From contig JAPQWV010000017.1 in the NCBI GenBank assembly GCA_027422505.1, positions 19,407,501-19,471,500 on the forward strand: 64,000 bases of DNA. Reading direction: 5' to 3'. The notes beneath the pieces are model-generated. The model was given only the letters and a program-made list of their open reading frames with translations, did no database searches and was not told the origin of the DNA. The DNA comes from Craterostigma plantagineum (lineage: Eukaryota > Streptophyta > Magnoliopsida > Lamiales > Linderniaceae). Made by a program: the position numbers and the translations under genes. This document shows, in pieces, positions 52,967-64,000 of the stretch (its first letter is position 1; the number at the start of each line of letters is the position of its first letter).

Positions 52967-55345
52967 TAGACCTGGGTTTTGGGGCGGGCCAACCGAAACC
53001 GGCCCAAAACCAGCCCACTAATCCGGCCAAATCGAAACCGATAGATCCGGTTCTGGAACCGATAACCGGCCCAGTTAAAATGAACTGAGCCGGTTCACGG
53101 GCCGTGGAAGTGCGGATTACCGACCGGAACCGGCCCAACGGCCTCTTCAATTTTTTTATTCTTTAAACCCTGAAAAATTACCATTTTATCCCGAACGAAA
53201 AATCTATAAATATCACCTCATTTTAACCATTTTAACTCACAATTACATCCAAATCTCTTCCACTCTCTCTAAAAAAGCTCTCAAAAAATCATCCTCATAT
53301 TAATATTTAATATTATTAACAATAATTATTATTTTATTTACACTACTACACACACTCACTTATTATGACAAATAATTAAATTATTATTTTATACTAATGG
53401 CGTCGTCATCGAGAAATCCTAACCCTCGCGACGAAGATGTTTTTATGATTTTAGGTCACGCCGATACATTTTGGGGAAATGCCGACACCGACGAGGAGAC
53501 CGATGTACCGGAATCGAACCCGACGACGACCGATGAGGGACCGAGCCAAGCTTCTACGGCGACGACAAGAAGGAGGCAACAACCGCGTGGTCGGCGGTCT
53601 AGGTATGGAATTTTTTCGACTTAGAAATGGATAAAAATAACTCTGTTGCAGGAACCGCTTATTGCAAAATGTGCCGCCATCCCTACTCGATTAAGACCGG
53701 ACCGAATCAAGGTGGGACGGGCTCGATTAAAAAACACCTACAAAGGCGCGCATAATTTCGGGGACGATCTAGAGCCGGTAGGAACCGAACCCACAACAAA
53801 TAAACGTAAGTACGGGTAAGAATTTTGTTATTAATAGGGAGATTTCTAAGAAAGCCTTAGTTAAATTCGTAGTAATGTATGAAGAACCCTTTTGCATTGC
53901 GGAAAGTGAATGATTTATCGAATTTACGAGTATGATACAACCCGGATTCCATAACGTGACCCGTAAAACCCTTAGGAAATATGTCTTAGAAACTTTTAAG
54001 GAATATCAGTCTAGCTTATTAGTCATTTAACCAATATTTCTTGTAGGATTAGTTTGGCTATCGATATTTGGAACGAGGTCGCAGTCGGCAACACCTCTAG
54101 GTATGAATTACGACAAACTGATTGGGATATTGCAGGTTTAGTCGTGTCCATACTTGAAGTGTTCAGCGAGGCTACGGAGAAATTTTCCGGAGTCACTACC
54201 TGACGTCTCCATTGTTCATCCCTAACCTCTTCGCGATGTGCTACAAGTTCGTGGAGTATCGCAATAGTCCATACTTGGGCGCTTTCATCCAGAACATGGA
54301 GTTAAAGTTTAGGAAGTATTGGGAAACCATCCCAATAGTCCACGGTTTGTCTGCCTTACTCGACCCTAGTTGTGGTGTTGATACTTTTGATATTTTTTCG
54401 ATTATTATGCTCAGTTTCTTGGAAAGAAAGTGGACGACCAAAAGGCGTCAATTCACGATTCTCTCCAAGAACTTTTTTCTGTTTATGCAGCTGAGCAGGG
54501 ACACAGTGTGGAGCAACCGGTACCAGCGAGCGAAGCCGGTTCGTCGAAAGGAGACGGCGGCGCAATGGGACTACTACGAAGATTGAAGGCGCAAAAGACG
54601 AAGACCAAAACCCGAGCGTCGGGGTCGAACACGAATGAGATCCAACTCTACCTGAGCCACAACTTCCAGACTACTGAAGACTTCGACGTTTTGGCCTGGT
54701 GGAAGTCGAACGCGACTCTTTATCCGACCCTCTCCGCTGTCGCTCGAGACGTTTTAGCCGTGCAAGCGTCTAGCGTCGCCTCCGAGTCCCCCTTCTCTAC
54801 TTCCGGGCGAATTATCGGCGACAGACGCCCGAGCCTGAACCCGACATCCCTCGCAATGCTCACCTTATTGAAGGATTGGTATTTGGCCGAATCGAAGAAC
54901 CGACGGAAGAACGCCATCGACGAGTTTCGTTCTTTTCGGACGAAGACGAAGAGGCCTCTAACATAGTTTTAGTTAATAATCAAGTCGAATAAATTGTATT
55001 TTTTATTTTGAATATTTTTTTTTCCTTTCTTGTAAGTATTAGGTATTTTTTTCTTTCTTTATGTTTTTATTTGTATTTTTTAGGTAGTTTTTTTTGTAAT
55101 TTTCTTATCTTTTTTTATTGTTTTTTTTGGAATAAAATTTTTGGATATTTTCTAAAGAATTTTTTCAAAGTAAAAAAAATAAAAAAATTAAATGGGCCGG
55201 TTCTGGTTTTGGAACCGGAACCAGCCCATTAGAGGCCCGGTGGTTGTAAGTGTGGTTCTAGGCCGGTCCCGGGAAAATGGTCCCGGAACCGGAACCGGTT
55301 GAACCGGCCCAGAACCGGCCCAATTCGGCCCAAAGCCCAGGTCTA
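52967..55345 (+). mobile_element. Decayed hAT transposon, CCGGAACCGG family
   Basis: The terminal inverted repeats TAGACCTGGGTTTTGGG and GGCCCAAAGCCCAGGTCTA bound 2379 bp. Flanking 8-mers TCCACAAC (52959-52966) and TCCACAAT (55346-55353) match at seven of eight bases. The arms carry GGCCCAAAACCGG/ACCGGTTC words. The middle holds a broken transposase gene in plus orientation. It is long enough to be a former autonomous copy. Confidence 0.9.
53397..54966 (+). pseudogene. hAT transposase remains (BED finger, core fragments, dimerisation domain)
   Basis: The N-terminus MASSSRNPNPRDEDVF is followed, after frame changes, by a BED-type zinc finger at about 53600-53755 (VWNFF, YCKMCRHPYS, GTGSIKKHLQ, then a stop). 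Middle pieces include PGFHNVTRKTLRKYV (53940-53985) and DIWNEVAVGNTSRYE (54060-54115). FAMCYKFVEY lies at 54230 and the C-terminal LSAVARDVLAVQASSVASES at 54735-54795, the hAT dimerisation motif. Several frameshifts and stops and at least one internal deletion make it non-functional. Confidence 0.85.
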
Positions 55346-55770
55346 TCCACAATGATGGACAAATTAAAGTTGACAACGGTCGACTATTTTAATGGGTATT
55401 TTGGACTCACTTGATAATCCAAGTTTGGGCTACATTAATGAAGTTAATGCCTTGGTTAAGCATTGGGCTTGACAAATGACAAGTTAGGCTCGAGCCATAG
55501 TTATTTGGGCTCGACCCATAGTTATTTAAATACAAAACAGGTGAAAAGAAATAATTTTTTATAGAATTACATGGTAGATTAAGTGAATTTGATGATGACA
55601 TTTAATTGTACAAGTAGGGTTGTGCAATGATTTTAAAGCATCTATATACTCTTTCACAAAGAATTTATGGCGGATAAAAAATGTAAATTGGTCTATCAAA
55701 TAATCATTTAGATTTTATCATTACTATTAGAAAAACTTATCAAACCACGTAGCTTTAAACGTTATAATAA

Positions 55771-56313
55771 GAGCATCTCCAACGGGTACTTCATTTTTGC
55801 GTAAAACACAAAATAAAGTACTTCTTTACTCCAACGGGACTCTATATCTAACACTAATATTGTGTTGATTAACAGTGATACTCTAGATGTAGAGTACACA
55901 ATTTTCAACACAAAAATTGTGTTGTACTTTCTATTTATTTATAATTTACTTAATAAAAAATATTTTAATTGTATTTAAATATAAATTCTTATAATAATAA
56001 AGTAAAATGATATTAATTTCCTATTATTTATAAATATTTTTCGTTTAATTTAATAAAATTATAATTAAATAATATGCTAAGTTTATAATTAGTTAATTTT
56101 AAATATTAATTATTGTAATTTATTGACTTTTTAATTATTATAATATAAAGTTTAATATAGAAATTTTGATTTTTAGAGTAGAAAATAGAGTTAATGGGTT
56201 GTAGTGAAAATTTGTGTAGAAAATAAGTTTATGGATTGGAGTAGAAGCATTGTAGCGGCTGTAATATTTGTGCAGAATTAACTGTATTTTCATGATGCGG
56301 GTCGGAGATGCTC
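55771..56313. mobile_element. MITE with GAGCATCTCCAAC ends in the ABC1K promoter region
   Basis: Ends GAGCATCTCCAACGGGTAC and GGGTCGGAGATGCTC are inverted and flanked by TAA on both sides (55768-55770, 56314-56316). This terminus is typical of PIF/Harbinger-like MITEs in plants. Inside, CTCCAACGGGACTC recurs near the left end, and the centre is AT-rich. It ends 349 bp before the ABC1K start codon. Confidence 0.75.
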
Positions 56314-56662
56314 TAACTACCTAATCCCTTTTTAGTATCTTACTTATTAATTTTTATTTTTGCACACAAGTAGATCAACTAAAAATACTTGTACAGTTAA
56401 ATAGCCCCATTGCCTTTGCTAGCAAACAACTCACTGCAACGACATTGAAGCCCAAGGACGAAATTTAAGATTGGACTTATGGTTATGGATCCACCCAAAC
56501 GCGGTCTTATCTACTTCGACTGGGATTCGTGGCTCACATCCTTAGTTTTTCTGATATCATTCTACGATTCTCTTCACCTCCACATGGCTCAGCTGAAACC
56601 GAAACGATGAGTAGGAAGAGAGAATAACTGCGTTTTTCACTGGTGAAATTGACACTCTTTTC

Positions 56663-59600
56663 ATGGCTGCTGCGTCAGCAGCATCATCGATAGTTCCAAT
56701 CAGATGCTCCTCATCAAGACCCATACATAGGAAGAACTTCTTCAGCAAAACCAGTGAGAGTACCGATAGGAAACTGGGTAGAAATAATCGTACTGCAATT
56801 GGGGGCGGAGGGTTAGCTAATGTTGTTGAGGTGGTGAAGAAAGACTTTGCGTTTTTGGAGAAGAATTTGAGCAAAGGATTGAAATGGGCTAACGAGGCGT
56901 TTAAGGTTAAGGAAGTTTCAAAAACCGTGGAGGATTTCGTGTGGGTGCGTAATGTGGAGGATTCAAAGGCTTCGAGTTTGGAGTTTCCCACTTGGCCACA
57001 GCCCTATTACGCAGGTATTTTAATCAGCTTCTTACATTGAAGAAGAAAGTACAAGATGATCGTGCATGTTCTTTTGTTGCTAGTCTACGTTGGATATCAT
57101 GGTTAGTTTTCGATGCTGAAAAGAAAAAAAGTACTTTGATATTGTTTTTCAATCTCATTGAAGCGATTTGGGAACCATTGAAGTTAGAGTTGGCATGGAT
57201 TTTTTAGGTAAGGTTCATAGAGGAAAAGGTAGGTGATTGATCTCTTTGCTTTCATGCAGAACTCTCAGGCGTTGACCTGTTTATGGCTGACATAAAGGCC
57301 TTAGAAGTGTACGCTGGCTATTATTATAATCTTGCAAAGATGTGGACGAAGCCTCTCCCTGAAATCTATGATGTCCAAGAAGTCTCAGACTACTTCGCCT
57401 TGAGGCCGCATGTTGTGGCACTTCGAGTTCTTGAGGTAATAAAGTTCAGATGTTTTTGCGTTTGTGGGTTACCTTTAAGGTATATTTCTTCTAATTCTCC
57501 TCGTTCATAATGTTGAGTTCGACCAACTAGTTTAGTAAAGGAATGACTCAGGCATTGAATATTATTCCATTCGAAAATGTGTTTCATTTCTCTTACATTT
57601 TGGGGTGCTTTATCGTAGTCATAAGCTAGAAGCTTCTAAAACGCTTTATGCGCTTTTGCTGGTTGAGCCACTATGAGAAAAAACTGCTTCAATGGGTTGG
57701 CAATCTTCACCTCATTGTGTCACAAGAAGAGTTTTTGTCTGTTTTCATCACTCAATGTTTTTGTTGTTTATTACCAAATCATTGCAGGATAATTCAGTAG
57801 CTTCGACCTCGCTCTGTTTTGCAGGTTTTTACTGCCTTTGTTTCCGCTACGATCAAATTGAGGATGTCAACAATCAATGGTGCTTCGGATCAGTTATCTC
57901 AGGAGAAGCTCTCTGAGTACAACTTTGGGATGATACTCAAAGAAACAATGCTGAACCTCGGCCCTACTTTCATAAAAGGTAATGGCATATCAAGGGCTAT
58001 TCCCCTCTTTTTTATTTCACCACTGAAATTTTTCCTAGTGTCGTCTAAAGAATTCCATTTTCTTGACCTAATTGACGAGTCCTTTCTTTCGCAGTTGGTC
58101 AATCTCTTTCTACCCGACCAGATATAATTGGTGCTGAAGTTTCCAAGGTGTGATTTTGTCTTTTATCTTCCATCATATTCATCATGCATATGATTGCTGT
58201 CTAGTATATATTCGACACAATGATAGTACATGCGACATATGTTATGTTTTTTTTTTTTTTTTCATTTCTCTGTTTAAAGTTGTATTGCAGGCGCTTTCTG
58301 AACTGCACGATCAAGTCCCGCCTTTTCCCAGGGCTGAAGCCGTTAAGATTCTAGAAGAAGAATTGGGTTCTCCCATTGAGACATCTTTTAGCTATATCTC
58401 TGAGGAACCAGTCGCTGCAGCTTCTTTCGGCCAGGTGTCTTAACGCCTTTCGTTCTTTCATGGGCTAATAATGCCTAGAGCTGTGATAGGACTGTGATAA
58501 TCCGATAAAAGTGATTTTATAATGATTGCTTCGCCTATTATAGGTTTACAAGGCGAGGACCCTTGATGGGTTGGACGTTGCTGTTAAACTGCAGCGTCCT
58601 AATTTAAGACCTATTGTTGTTCGGGATATTTACATTATTCGGATAGCGGTTTGTCTCAAACTCGAATTCTTTTTGGGTATCTCTCTTTATTTAGTTAATA
58701 ATATTGAGAACTAAGATTACAATAATAAACATATCTCAGCTTGGCGTCTTTCAAAGGGTCGCCGAAAGGAAAAGCGATCCTCGTCTATATGCCGATGAAC
58801 TCGGTAGGGGATTTACCGGGGAGTTAGATTACAACTTAGAGGCAGCCAATGCTTTGGAATTTAAGGTCGTGCTTACTCCTTAAAACCCTTAAATGTTTTT
58901 TATTTCCGTCTTGATTTTTGGTTATTTTAAGGTAACTTGATTTCATTTCATTGAGCGCAGGAAATCCATTCTAGGTTTCCATTTATTTATGCGCCGAAAG
59001 TATATCCTCATTTGAGCAAGAGGAGAGTTTTGACTATGGAATGGATGACCGGCGACAGCCCAACCGATTTATTTTCGTTGTCTTCTTGGGAGGCTAAGCA
59101 GAAGCTGCTTGATTTGGTGCAAAAATATCTTTTTTATTGATATTCCTTTAATATGAATAACGTCTTGTGTGGTTAGAATAATCAATCCTTGCAGTAATAG
59201 CTTGAAATCATTAGTTCGAATTCGAAATATCATTCTGCGCTGTTTGTCTTTGAAGGTTAGCAAAGGAGTAGAGGCAACACTCGTTCAACTCCTCGAGACG
59301 GGCATTATACACGCTGATCCACATCCCGGGAATTTGCGTTACACTTTATCGGGCAAAATTGGGTAGATTCCCACCATCAATGATCATATGTTTTTGGAAT
59401 GCCAACTTGATTTATTAAAATTCCATATGTATTATTGATTTTCGCTTTGAATGTATTGGCTGGTCAGTTATATTTGTTCCCTTTTTGTAGGTTTCTCGAT
59501 TTTGGCTTAATGTGTCGAATGGAAAAGAAACACCAGTTTGCCATGCTAAGTGCCATCGTCCACATAGTCAACGGTGATTGGCCATCGCTCGTCCATGATT

Positions 59601-60894
59601 TGACCGAGATGGACGTTATTAGACCTGGGACTAACATTAGGCGCTTCACCTTGGTAAATTCTTATGCCTCGTCCCTGCAAAAACAACAAAATTTATCAAT
59701 AATCTTAACGCTTCTTTGCTCGGGGAATTTTTTTTTCCATTAATAATGATCATTAGGACCTCGAATACACTCTCGATGAATTGGATGTGAACAATGGAGT
59801 GCCAAATGTGAAGTTTAGTCGGGTGAGGAGAATCACGTCTTAGTCTTAATTTGCTCTTTTTTTATGGGTAAACTGAAAGCTTACGACATTTAAGGCACAT
59901 TACCGTTAGGTAAGTGCAATCGTAAGTAGTTCACTGTAATCTGCTCCAAATATGTTCTTATCTCTTCTTGTCTGAAGGTTCTGGGCAAAATATGGGCTGT
60001 TGCTCTTAAGTATCATTGCCGTATGCCGCCGTACTTTATACTTGTCTTGCGTTCTCTAGCTTCTCTAGAAGGTGATTTTTCCCTCATATGTATGTAAATT
60101 TGTGTACCATTAGGAAAAGTTATTTTTCTTTCTTGCGACCATGTTTGCCTTGTTCGTTTTTGAGGCGCTCATGAGTTATGTGTAATGGTAATAAATTCTG
60201 TTTTTTTTTTTAAACCGAAGGATTGGCTGTTGCCGTAGATCCAACGTTCAAGACATTCGAAGCTGCGTATCCTTACGTCGTTCAGAAGCTTCTTGTCGAC
60301 AATTCTACTTCTACGAGGAAAATATTACATTCGGTACCTACGAAACTCTATATTATTTGTGCATTTTCTTTCTCCTATTACAACTCAAAAAACGCGACTC
60401 TTGCTGTAATTTTGCCTTCACATTGGTTCGACCTTCAATCACATATAACCACGGTTAGTCGACTAATTCGCTTCTTTTCGATATAAAAAATAGGTCGTTT
60501 TCAACAGAAGCAGAGAGTTCCAATGGAACAGAATAGCTTTCTTCATGAATATTGGAGCAACTAGGTATATATATTTCTTCTCCAAACGTTACATAAGCGG
60601 GCAACTATATTCCTGTATTCGACTTATGATGCTGATTGACTTTTACAGGAAGGGTTTGCATTCTTTAGTTCCATCTAATCCACCTCGGCCTTCTTCTACT
60701 CAATCAATAGCAAGTGGAATCGCCCCCGAAGTGAACCTTGCGAATCTCGCCCTGAAAATTTTACCTTCTAAAAATGGAGTTGTCCTGAGACGCCTTTTAA
60801 TGACTGCGGTGAGTTTGCCTCTCCACTTTCTTCGATTTCTTCATATCGTTCATCATTGGTGTATGCTGTGTAAAAGTTCATATCTTGAGAAGCC

Positions 60895-60937
<43 letters not shown>

Positions 60938-61687
60938 CTATGTGTGTGTGTGTTCATGCTACATACGTTTTTGGGTTTACTACCGGTGGTGATACATTCA
61001 GAAACTCAACTTGAGGGGTTGCAATTCATGGACATTAACTTTTAAAATCGAAGCAATGTAAAGACACACATCATCATAAACCTAATTTTTGTCCTTAAAT
61101 TGCTTCAGTTTTGCAAGTTATTGTCCTTAATTTGCAACAAGCTGAGTTGGGTGTCTGTAAACTGCCATAAATGATTTATCCCAAAATATACTATTGCAAT
61201 TTAAGGAAGTTGGCTTTTCAAACGCTATTTAAGGACTTGCAATCCCTTAAGTCGGGTGGTTGTGAAAGGTAACCTTGCTTTCTTTCAATTAAAACAGGAC
61301 GGGGCATCATCGATCAAGGCAATCATATCGAACGAAGCGAGCCCGTTTCGCAAGCAAATCTCCAAGATTCTCGCGGATATAATCTACGAGTGGATGTCCA
61401 AATCCTTGGAAGAGAACCTCCGTCTCTCCCTATCCAGTTCTCGGGCAGCCAATGTCGAACACATTGACATGGTAAGAGATCGACGGCTGAGGATCATCTT
61501 TCTCAAATCCTTAAACTCTGCTAAGAGGGATCCCATATTGATGCTGAGATTCTGCTGGGCTTCGTTCTTGATGTTCTTCGTTGCCTCGGCCTCAGCTTTC
61601 CATAGAGTGATCGTTCTGCTCGTGGGATCTTACGTGGGCCGTCGGGTTTCTTACGATCCTAAGAAGAGGATCGCTACTGCTGTTTGA
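56663..61687 (+). CDS. ABC1/AarF (ADCK) atypical kinase, probably plastid, ABC1K6-like
   Basis: Atypical protein kinase of the ABC1/COQ8 family; plant plastid members influence prenylquinone metabolism and stress tolerance. Sixteen exons: 56663-57014, 57260-57435, 57825-57978, 58095-58147, 58291-58434, 58544-58648, 58740-58865, 58961-59116, 59256-59362, 59491-59653, 59757-59822, 59978-60071, 60221-60333, 60494-60564, 60649-60808, 61298-61687; all GT-AG, 2430 nt, 809 residues. The N-terminus MAAASAASSIVPIRCSSS is Ser/Ala/Arg-rich, like a transit peptide. Family hallmarks: KVGQ (227-230), Ala-rich loop PVAAASFGQVYKA, VAVK Lys308, LDYNLEAANA, HADPHPGN (441-448) and FLDFGL (Asp461). A hydrophobic segment (FCWASFLMFFVASASAF) lies near the C-terminus, suggesting membrane attachment. 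The ABC1K6 assignment rests on recalled similarity around SGVDLFMADIKALE and is tentative. Confidence 0.9.
60897..60934. repeat. (AT)n microsatellite in ABC1K intron 15
   Basis: About 17 TA units, followed shortly by a (TG)n stretch. Confidence 0.9.
61006..61252. mobile_element. Possible MITE in ABC1K intron 15
   Basis: CTTGAGGGGTTGCAATTC on the left answers CTTGCAATCCCTTAAG on the right as imperfect inverted repeats about 245 bp apart. Internal inverted words (TTGTCCTTAAATTGC, GCAATTTAAGGA) support a folded structure. The target duplication is not clear. Confidence 0.4.
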
Positions 61688-62062
61688 GGTTTTCAATGTT
61701 GCGCGAGCAAAATGTTATTGTGTTACATTGTAAATATATTTGTAGGGATTTGCGTAATCAAAGCTGATAGAATCTTTGCTTACATGTCTATTTCTTGAGC
61801 TGGAATTCTTAATGAGAACGGATCGGGTTTCCCGCCCCATCATTTCAACACTGACGTATACATTACAGTAAAAGTTAACAGAAAATACACGGGGGAAAAA
61901 TCGATTCCCTTATTCTATTGATCAATTTAGACATACGTGTTGGCTGAATTAGTTTGCTTCCCGATCATATCGATTTTTAACCAATTTGGTTGATCATAAT
62001 GTCACGATTTCGTCAATTAAATAGAATATCACACGTACTCCACACTAATTTATGTTATATCG
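61688..62062. other. 3' flank of the ABC1K gene
   Basis: No gene was seen. The stretch ends with the left target duplication of the LINE copy. Confidence 0.4.
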
Positions 62063-62886
62063 CAGGAAAACAGCTATGGGACATGGCTGATTCACTTTGG
62101 ATTGAGTGGATCAATGTAATTTACTTGAAAGGAACTACCTTCTGGGATTGTAGGCCTTCCACTGACTCGTGTTGGCATTGGAAGAAACTTCATAGAATTA
62201 AGGACAGCTTCAGGTTGGGATACCAGGGGGAAAAGGTGGCTGCCAAGTGCTGGTGGCAAATATACTGTTAAATCAGGCTATATATGGCTCAAAGGAGTCC
62301 AATCCTCCCTTCCCTTTTTGTAATGCTGTTTGGAATAGATTCAACATTCCTAAACATTCGTTCTTTCTTTGGGTGCTGATACAAAGGAGAATCCTAACTG
62401 TTGAGAGGCTAATTGGATGGGGCTTGATCATTCAGAATTCAAGATGCAAGCTGTGTGACTCATCTGAGGAATCAACAGAGCATTTATTCCTGGAATGCCC
62501 ATTCAGCCAGTCCTTGCTTCAAAAAACTTTCACTTGACTAAAAACTGGATGATTCTGTTCGGACTTTTGAGGAGCTGAGTAAGTGGATCAAGCATATAGC
62601 ACATAATCAGAATGTCGTACATGTCGGCTGTGCTTTACTACATCTGGATTGAAAGGAACAATCGGGTACATAAATGCTGAGGGATGGAGAACAGAGAAAC
62701 AGCTTTACCAGTTGATTATGCATGAGATGAAATGGAGGATCATGGCCTTTGCTAGTTTGAAGAAAGTTACAAGTTGAGATATTTTTCTGTATATTTGTTC
62801 GTAGATTCGGTAGCTTATTAAAGGATGTAAATGGCCCATATTGGGGGAGTGGTAAATGAGATTTTCATTCTACCAAAACAAAAAAG
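62063..62886 (+). mobile_element. 5'-truncated LINE with zf-RVT remains and 13-bp target duplication
   Basis: The translated fragments LWDMADSLWIEWINVIYLKG and FWDCRPSTDSCWHWKKL, then, after frame changes near 62265, YTVKSGYIW, FNIPKHSFFLWVLIQRRI and CKLCDSSEESTEHLFLECPF, match the C-terminal reverse-transcriptase zinc-binding (zf-RVT) region of plant non-LTR retrotransposons. TTATGTTATATCG occurs at 62050-62062 and 62887-62899, delimiting the insert. The 3' end is A-rich (ACCAAAACAAAAAAG). The 5' truncation is typical of LINE insertion; the copy is inactive. Confidence 0.9.
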
Positions 62887-62975
62887 TTATGTTATATCGA
62901 TCTTTGGAACATTCACACGATATTGGGGGGGGTTCGTATTGTATTCTTCTACTGTTAATGAAGCTCGATCTAGAG

Positions 62976-63376
62976 TAGGGTGTGCATAATTCGGAATACC
63001 GGCCGAATTTACCGAATTACTGAAAAGTTCGGTACCCGAACCGAAACGAAAAATTCGGTTCAGTCGGTTCTTCAAAAAAGAAAATCGATAATTCAGTAAA
63101 TTCGGTTCAGTATAGATTTTGTTCGGTACATTCGGTAGACCAAAAATTTAAATTAAAAATACATTATATTATATTAATAGTCAAAATAAAATTTTAATGA
63201 TATTAAATTATGTATTAATTTAAATATTACTGAATTTTTTTATTATTGAAAATTCGGTTATTTCGGTAAAAACGAATTCCGAACCGAGAAGATAGGGGAA
63301 TCGTATTCGGTTTTGAAGATAGGGGAACCGGAATTTCGGTCGGTTCGTTACTGTTTGTATCGAACAGACAGCCCTA
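62976..63376. mobile_element. hAT-type MITE, TTCGGTACCGAA family
   Basis: It runs from TAGGGTGTGCATAATTCGG to GAACAGACAGCCCTA, with perfect 8-bp target duplications ATCTAGAG (62968-62975, 63377-63384). The arms are full of ATTCGG/CCGAA words around an AT-rich centre. The outermost inverted repeat is short (TAGGG..CCCTA). Confidence 0.9.
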
Positions 63377-63384
63377 ATCTAGAG

Positions 63385-63719
63385 CTCATTCAATTGAGGG
63401 GAGAATTTTTTTCAGTTTCGTGCTCAAAGCTTACTTGATTTAGTAAGTTTTTAACGAAGAAAAAGACTATGTAGGGGGACGGACAATATTCCCCTTAAAA
63501 ACATCGCTCATCGTGATGGAATGACTAAATTGATCTAAATCTGCAATATCAAGGACTAAATTGATTCAAATGAAACATCGTGGGTAAAATTGTGTATATA
63601 ATAAACCCATGAGACGTGAAAAAACATTTGACCAGGTTAGTACCAACCCCTCAGGCATTTGACTTGGTTCGACCCGTTCCAAACGGGCTGATTGTTTTGC
63701 TCGTTGATTGACGAATAGG
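63385..63719. other. Intergenic, nothing recognised
   Basis: No gene, RNA or bounded repeat seen. Confidence 0.35.
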
Positions 63720-63885
63720 GACGGACCTAGCCTGGTATGACTGGGGGTCAAGAAGGTTCACAGCTCCGGCACACAGCCCATGTATTTAAATAAAATAAAA
63801 ATAAAAAAGGTCCAGGAGATTTGAACCCAAGTCGTTTACATATAATGACCTTACAGTAACTCCAAGAACCACTAGACTAGAGGTA
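63720..63885 (-). mobile_element. tRNA-derived SINE-like unit
   Basis: On the minus strand, TAGTCTAGTGGTTCTTGG (A-box-like) is followed about 40 bp on by GGTTCAAATCTCC (B-box-like), then a T/A-rich tail. The body does not fold as a usable tRNA. The left limit and target duplication are not resolved, so the extent is approximate. Confidence 0.5.
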
Positions 63886-63952
63886 AATTTCAAAAATTCT
63901 AATGCATTTACTATACTTAATTGGACAACGGCTGGCGGGTCAATCCCCCGAG

Positions 63953-64000
63953 TAGGGTTGCAAACGAACCGAACCGAATCGAATATTTGGATTTTTTATT
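63953..64000. mobile_element. Left end of a hAT-type MITE, cut by the window
   Basis: TAGGGTTGCAAACGAACCG followed by CGAACCGAATCGAAT words is the left terminus of another hAT-type MITE. The rest lies beyond the window edge. Confidence 0.55.

Noticed and set aside
56557..56991. Minus-strand open frame of 144 codons over the ABC1K first exon
   Set aside because: Shadow of exon 1; no domain, and the plus strand splices cleanly into the kinase.
63810..63885. Second tRNA gene candidate on the minus strand
   Set aside because: Boxes are present but the body does not form a plausible cloverleaf and is followed by an A/T-rich tail; better read as SINE-like.

Overview
This 64 kb window is nuclear DNA of a flowering plant, most likely a eudicot. 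The evidence is intron-rich genes with GT-AG splice sites, a plastid chorismate synthase with an N-terminal transit region, an ITPK4-type inositol phosphate kinase, a plant clade-D PP2C, a plastid-type ABC1 kinase, plant LTR retrotransposons primed by initiator tRNA-Met, many hAT/PIF/Stowaway MITEs and tRNA-derived SINEs. An asterid is possible, but I cannot fix the genus from sequence alone. There is no bacterial or organellar signature and no CRISPR array.

Layout. 1-9145: a young LTR element in plus orientation, with its 5' LTR cut by the window edge. Its LTRs are about 2.2 kb and its 5.2 kb interior has no recognisable gag-pol. It has jumped into the reverse transcriptase codons of an older, broken Ty1/copia element on the minus strand (9146-11987). 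12.0-16.7 kb: a hAT MITE with perfect 8-bp target duplications, a decayed Mutator-like transposase carrying a FAR1-type zinc finger, a SWIM finger and a C-terminal OTU protease domain, and a second hAT MITE. 17.1-24.5 kb (-): an 18-exon TBC/Rab-GAP coiled-coil gene. 26.0-28.0 kb (-): a 4-exon PP2C gene. 28-33.5 kb: intergenic DNA with a Myb/SANT-like pseudogene and a nested hAT complex. 34.0-40.2 kb (+): a 12-exon ITPK4-type kinase with one GC-AG intron. 43.5-45.2 kb (+): a two-exon gene for a 66-residue Cys-rich, probably membrane-attached protein, with a SINE in its intron. 45.9-48.0 kb (+): a two-exon monoacylglycerol lipase/caffeoylshikimate-esterase-like hydrolase. 48.6-52.5 kb (-): a 13-exon chorismate synthase. 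53.0-55.3 kb: a broken hAT element with transposase remains. 55.8-56.3 kb: a MITE in the promoter region of the next gene. 56.7-61.7 kb (+): a 16-exon ABC1K kinase. 62.0-64.0 kb: a 5'-truncated LINE copy with a 13-bp target duplication, a hAT MITE, a SINE-like unit, and the start of another hAT MITE.

The host genes are ordinary, independently transcribed housekeeping and signalling genes: vesicle traffic, phosphatase signalling, inositol phosphates, lipid or lignin hydrolysis, the shikimate pathway and plastid quinone/kinase biology. Nothing suggests a cluster or operon. I assembled every gene model by hand from splice signals; each keeps an open frame from ATG to stop with total length divisible by three. 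The unusual content is the layered mobile-element record, in which many insertions can be delimited to the base by target-site duplications. I did not find a convincing wholly new biological system. The best leads are the palindrome-rich LTR of the non-coding young element, the transposase-OTU fusion, the subterminal 'word' repeats of the hAT MITEs, and the short Cys-rich gene.
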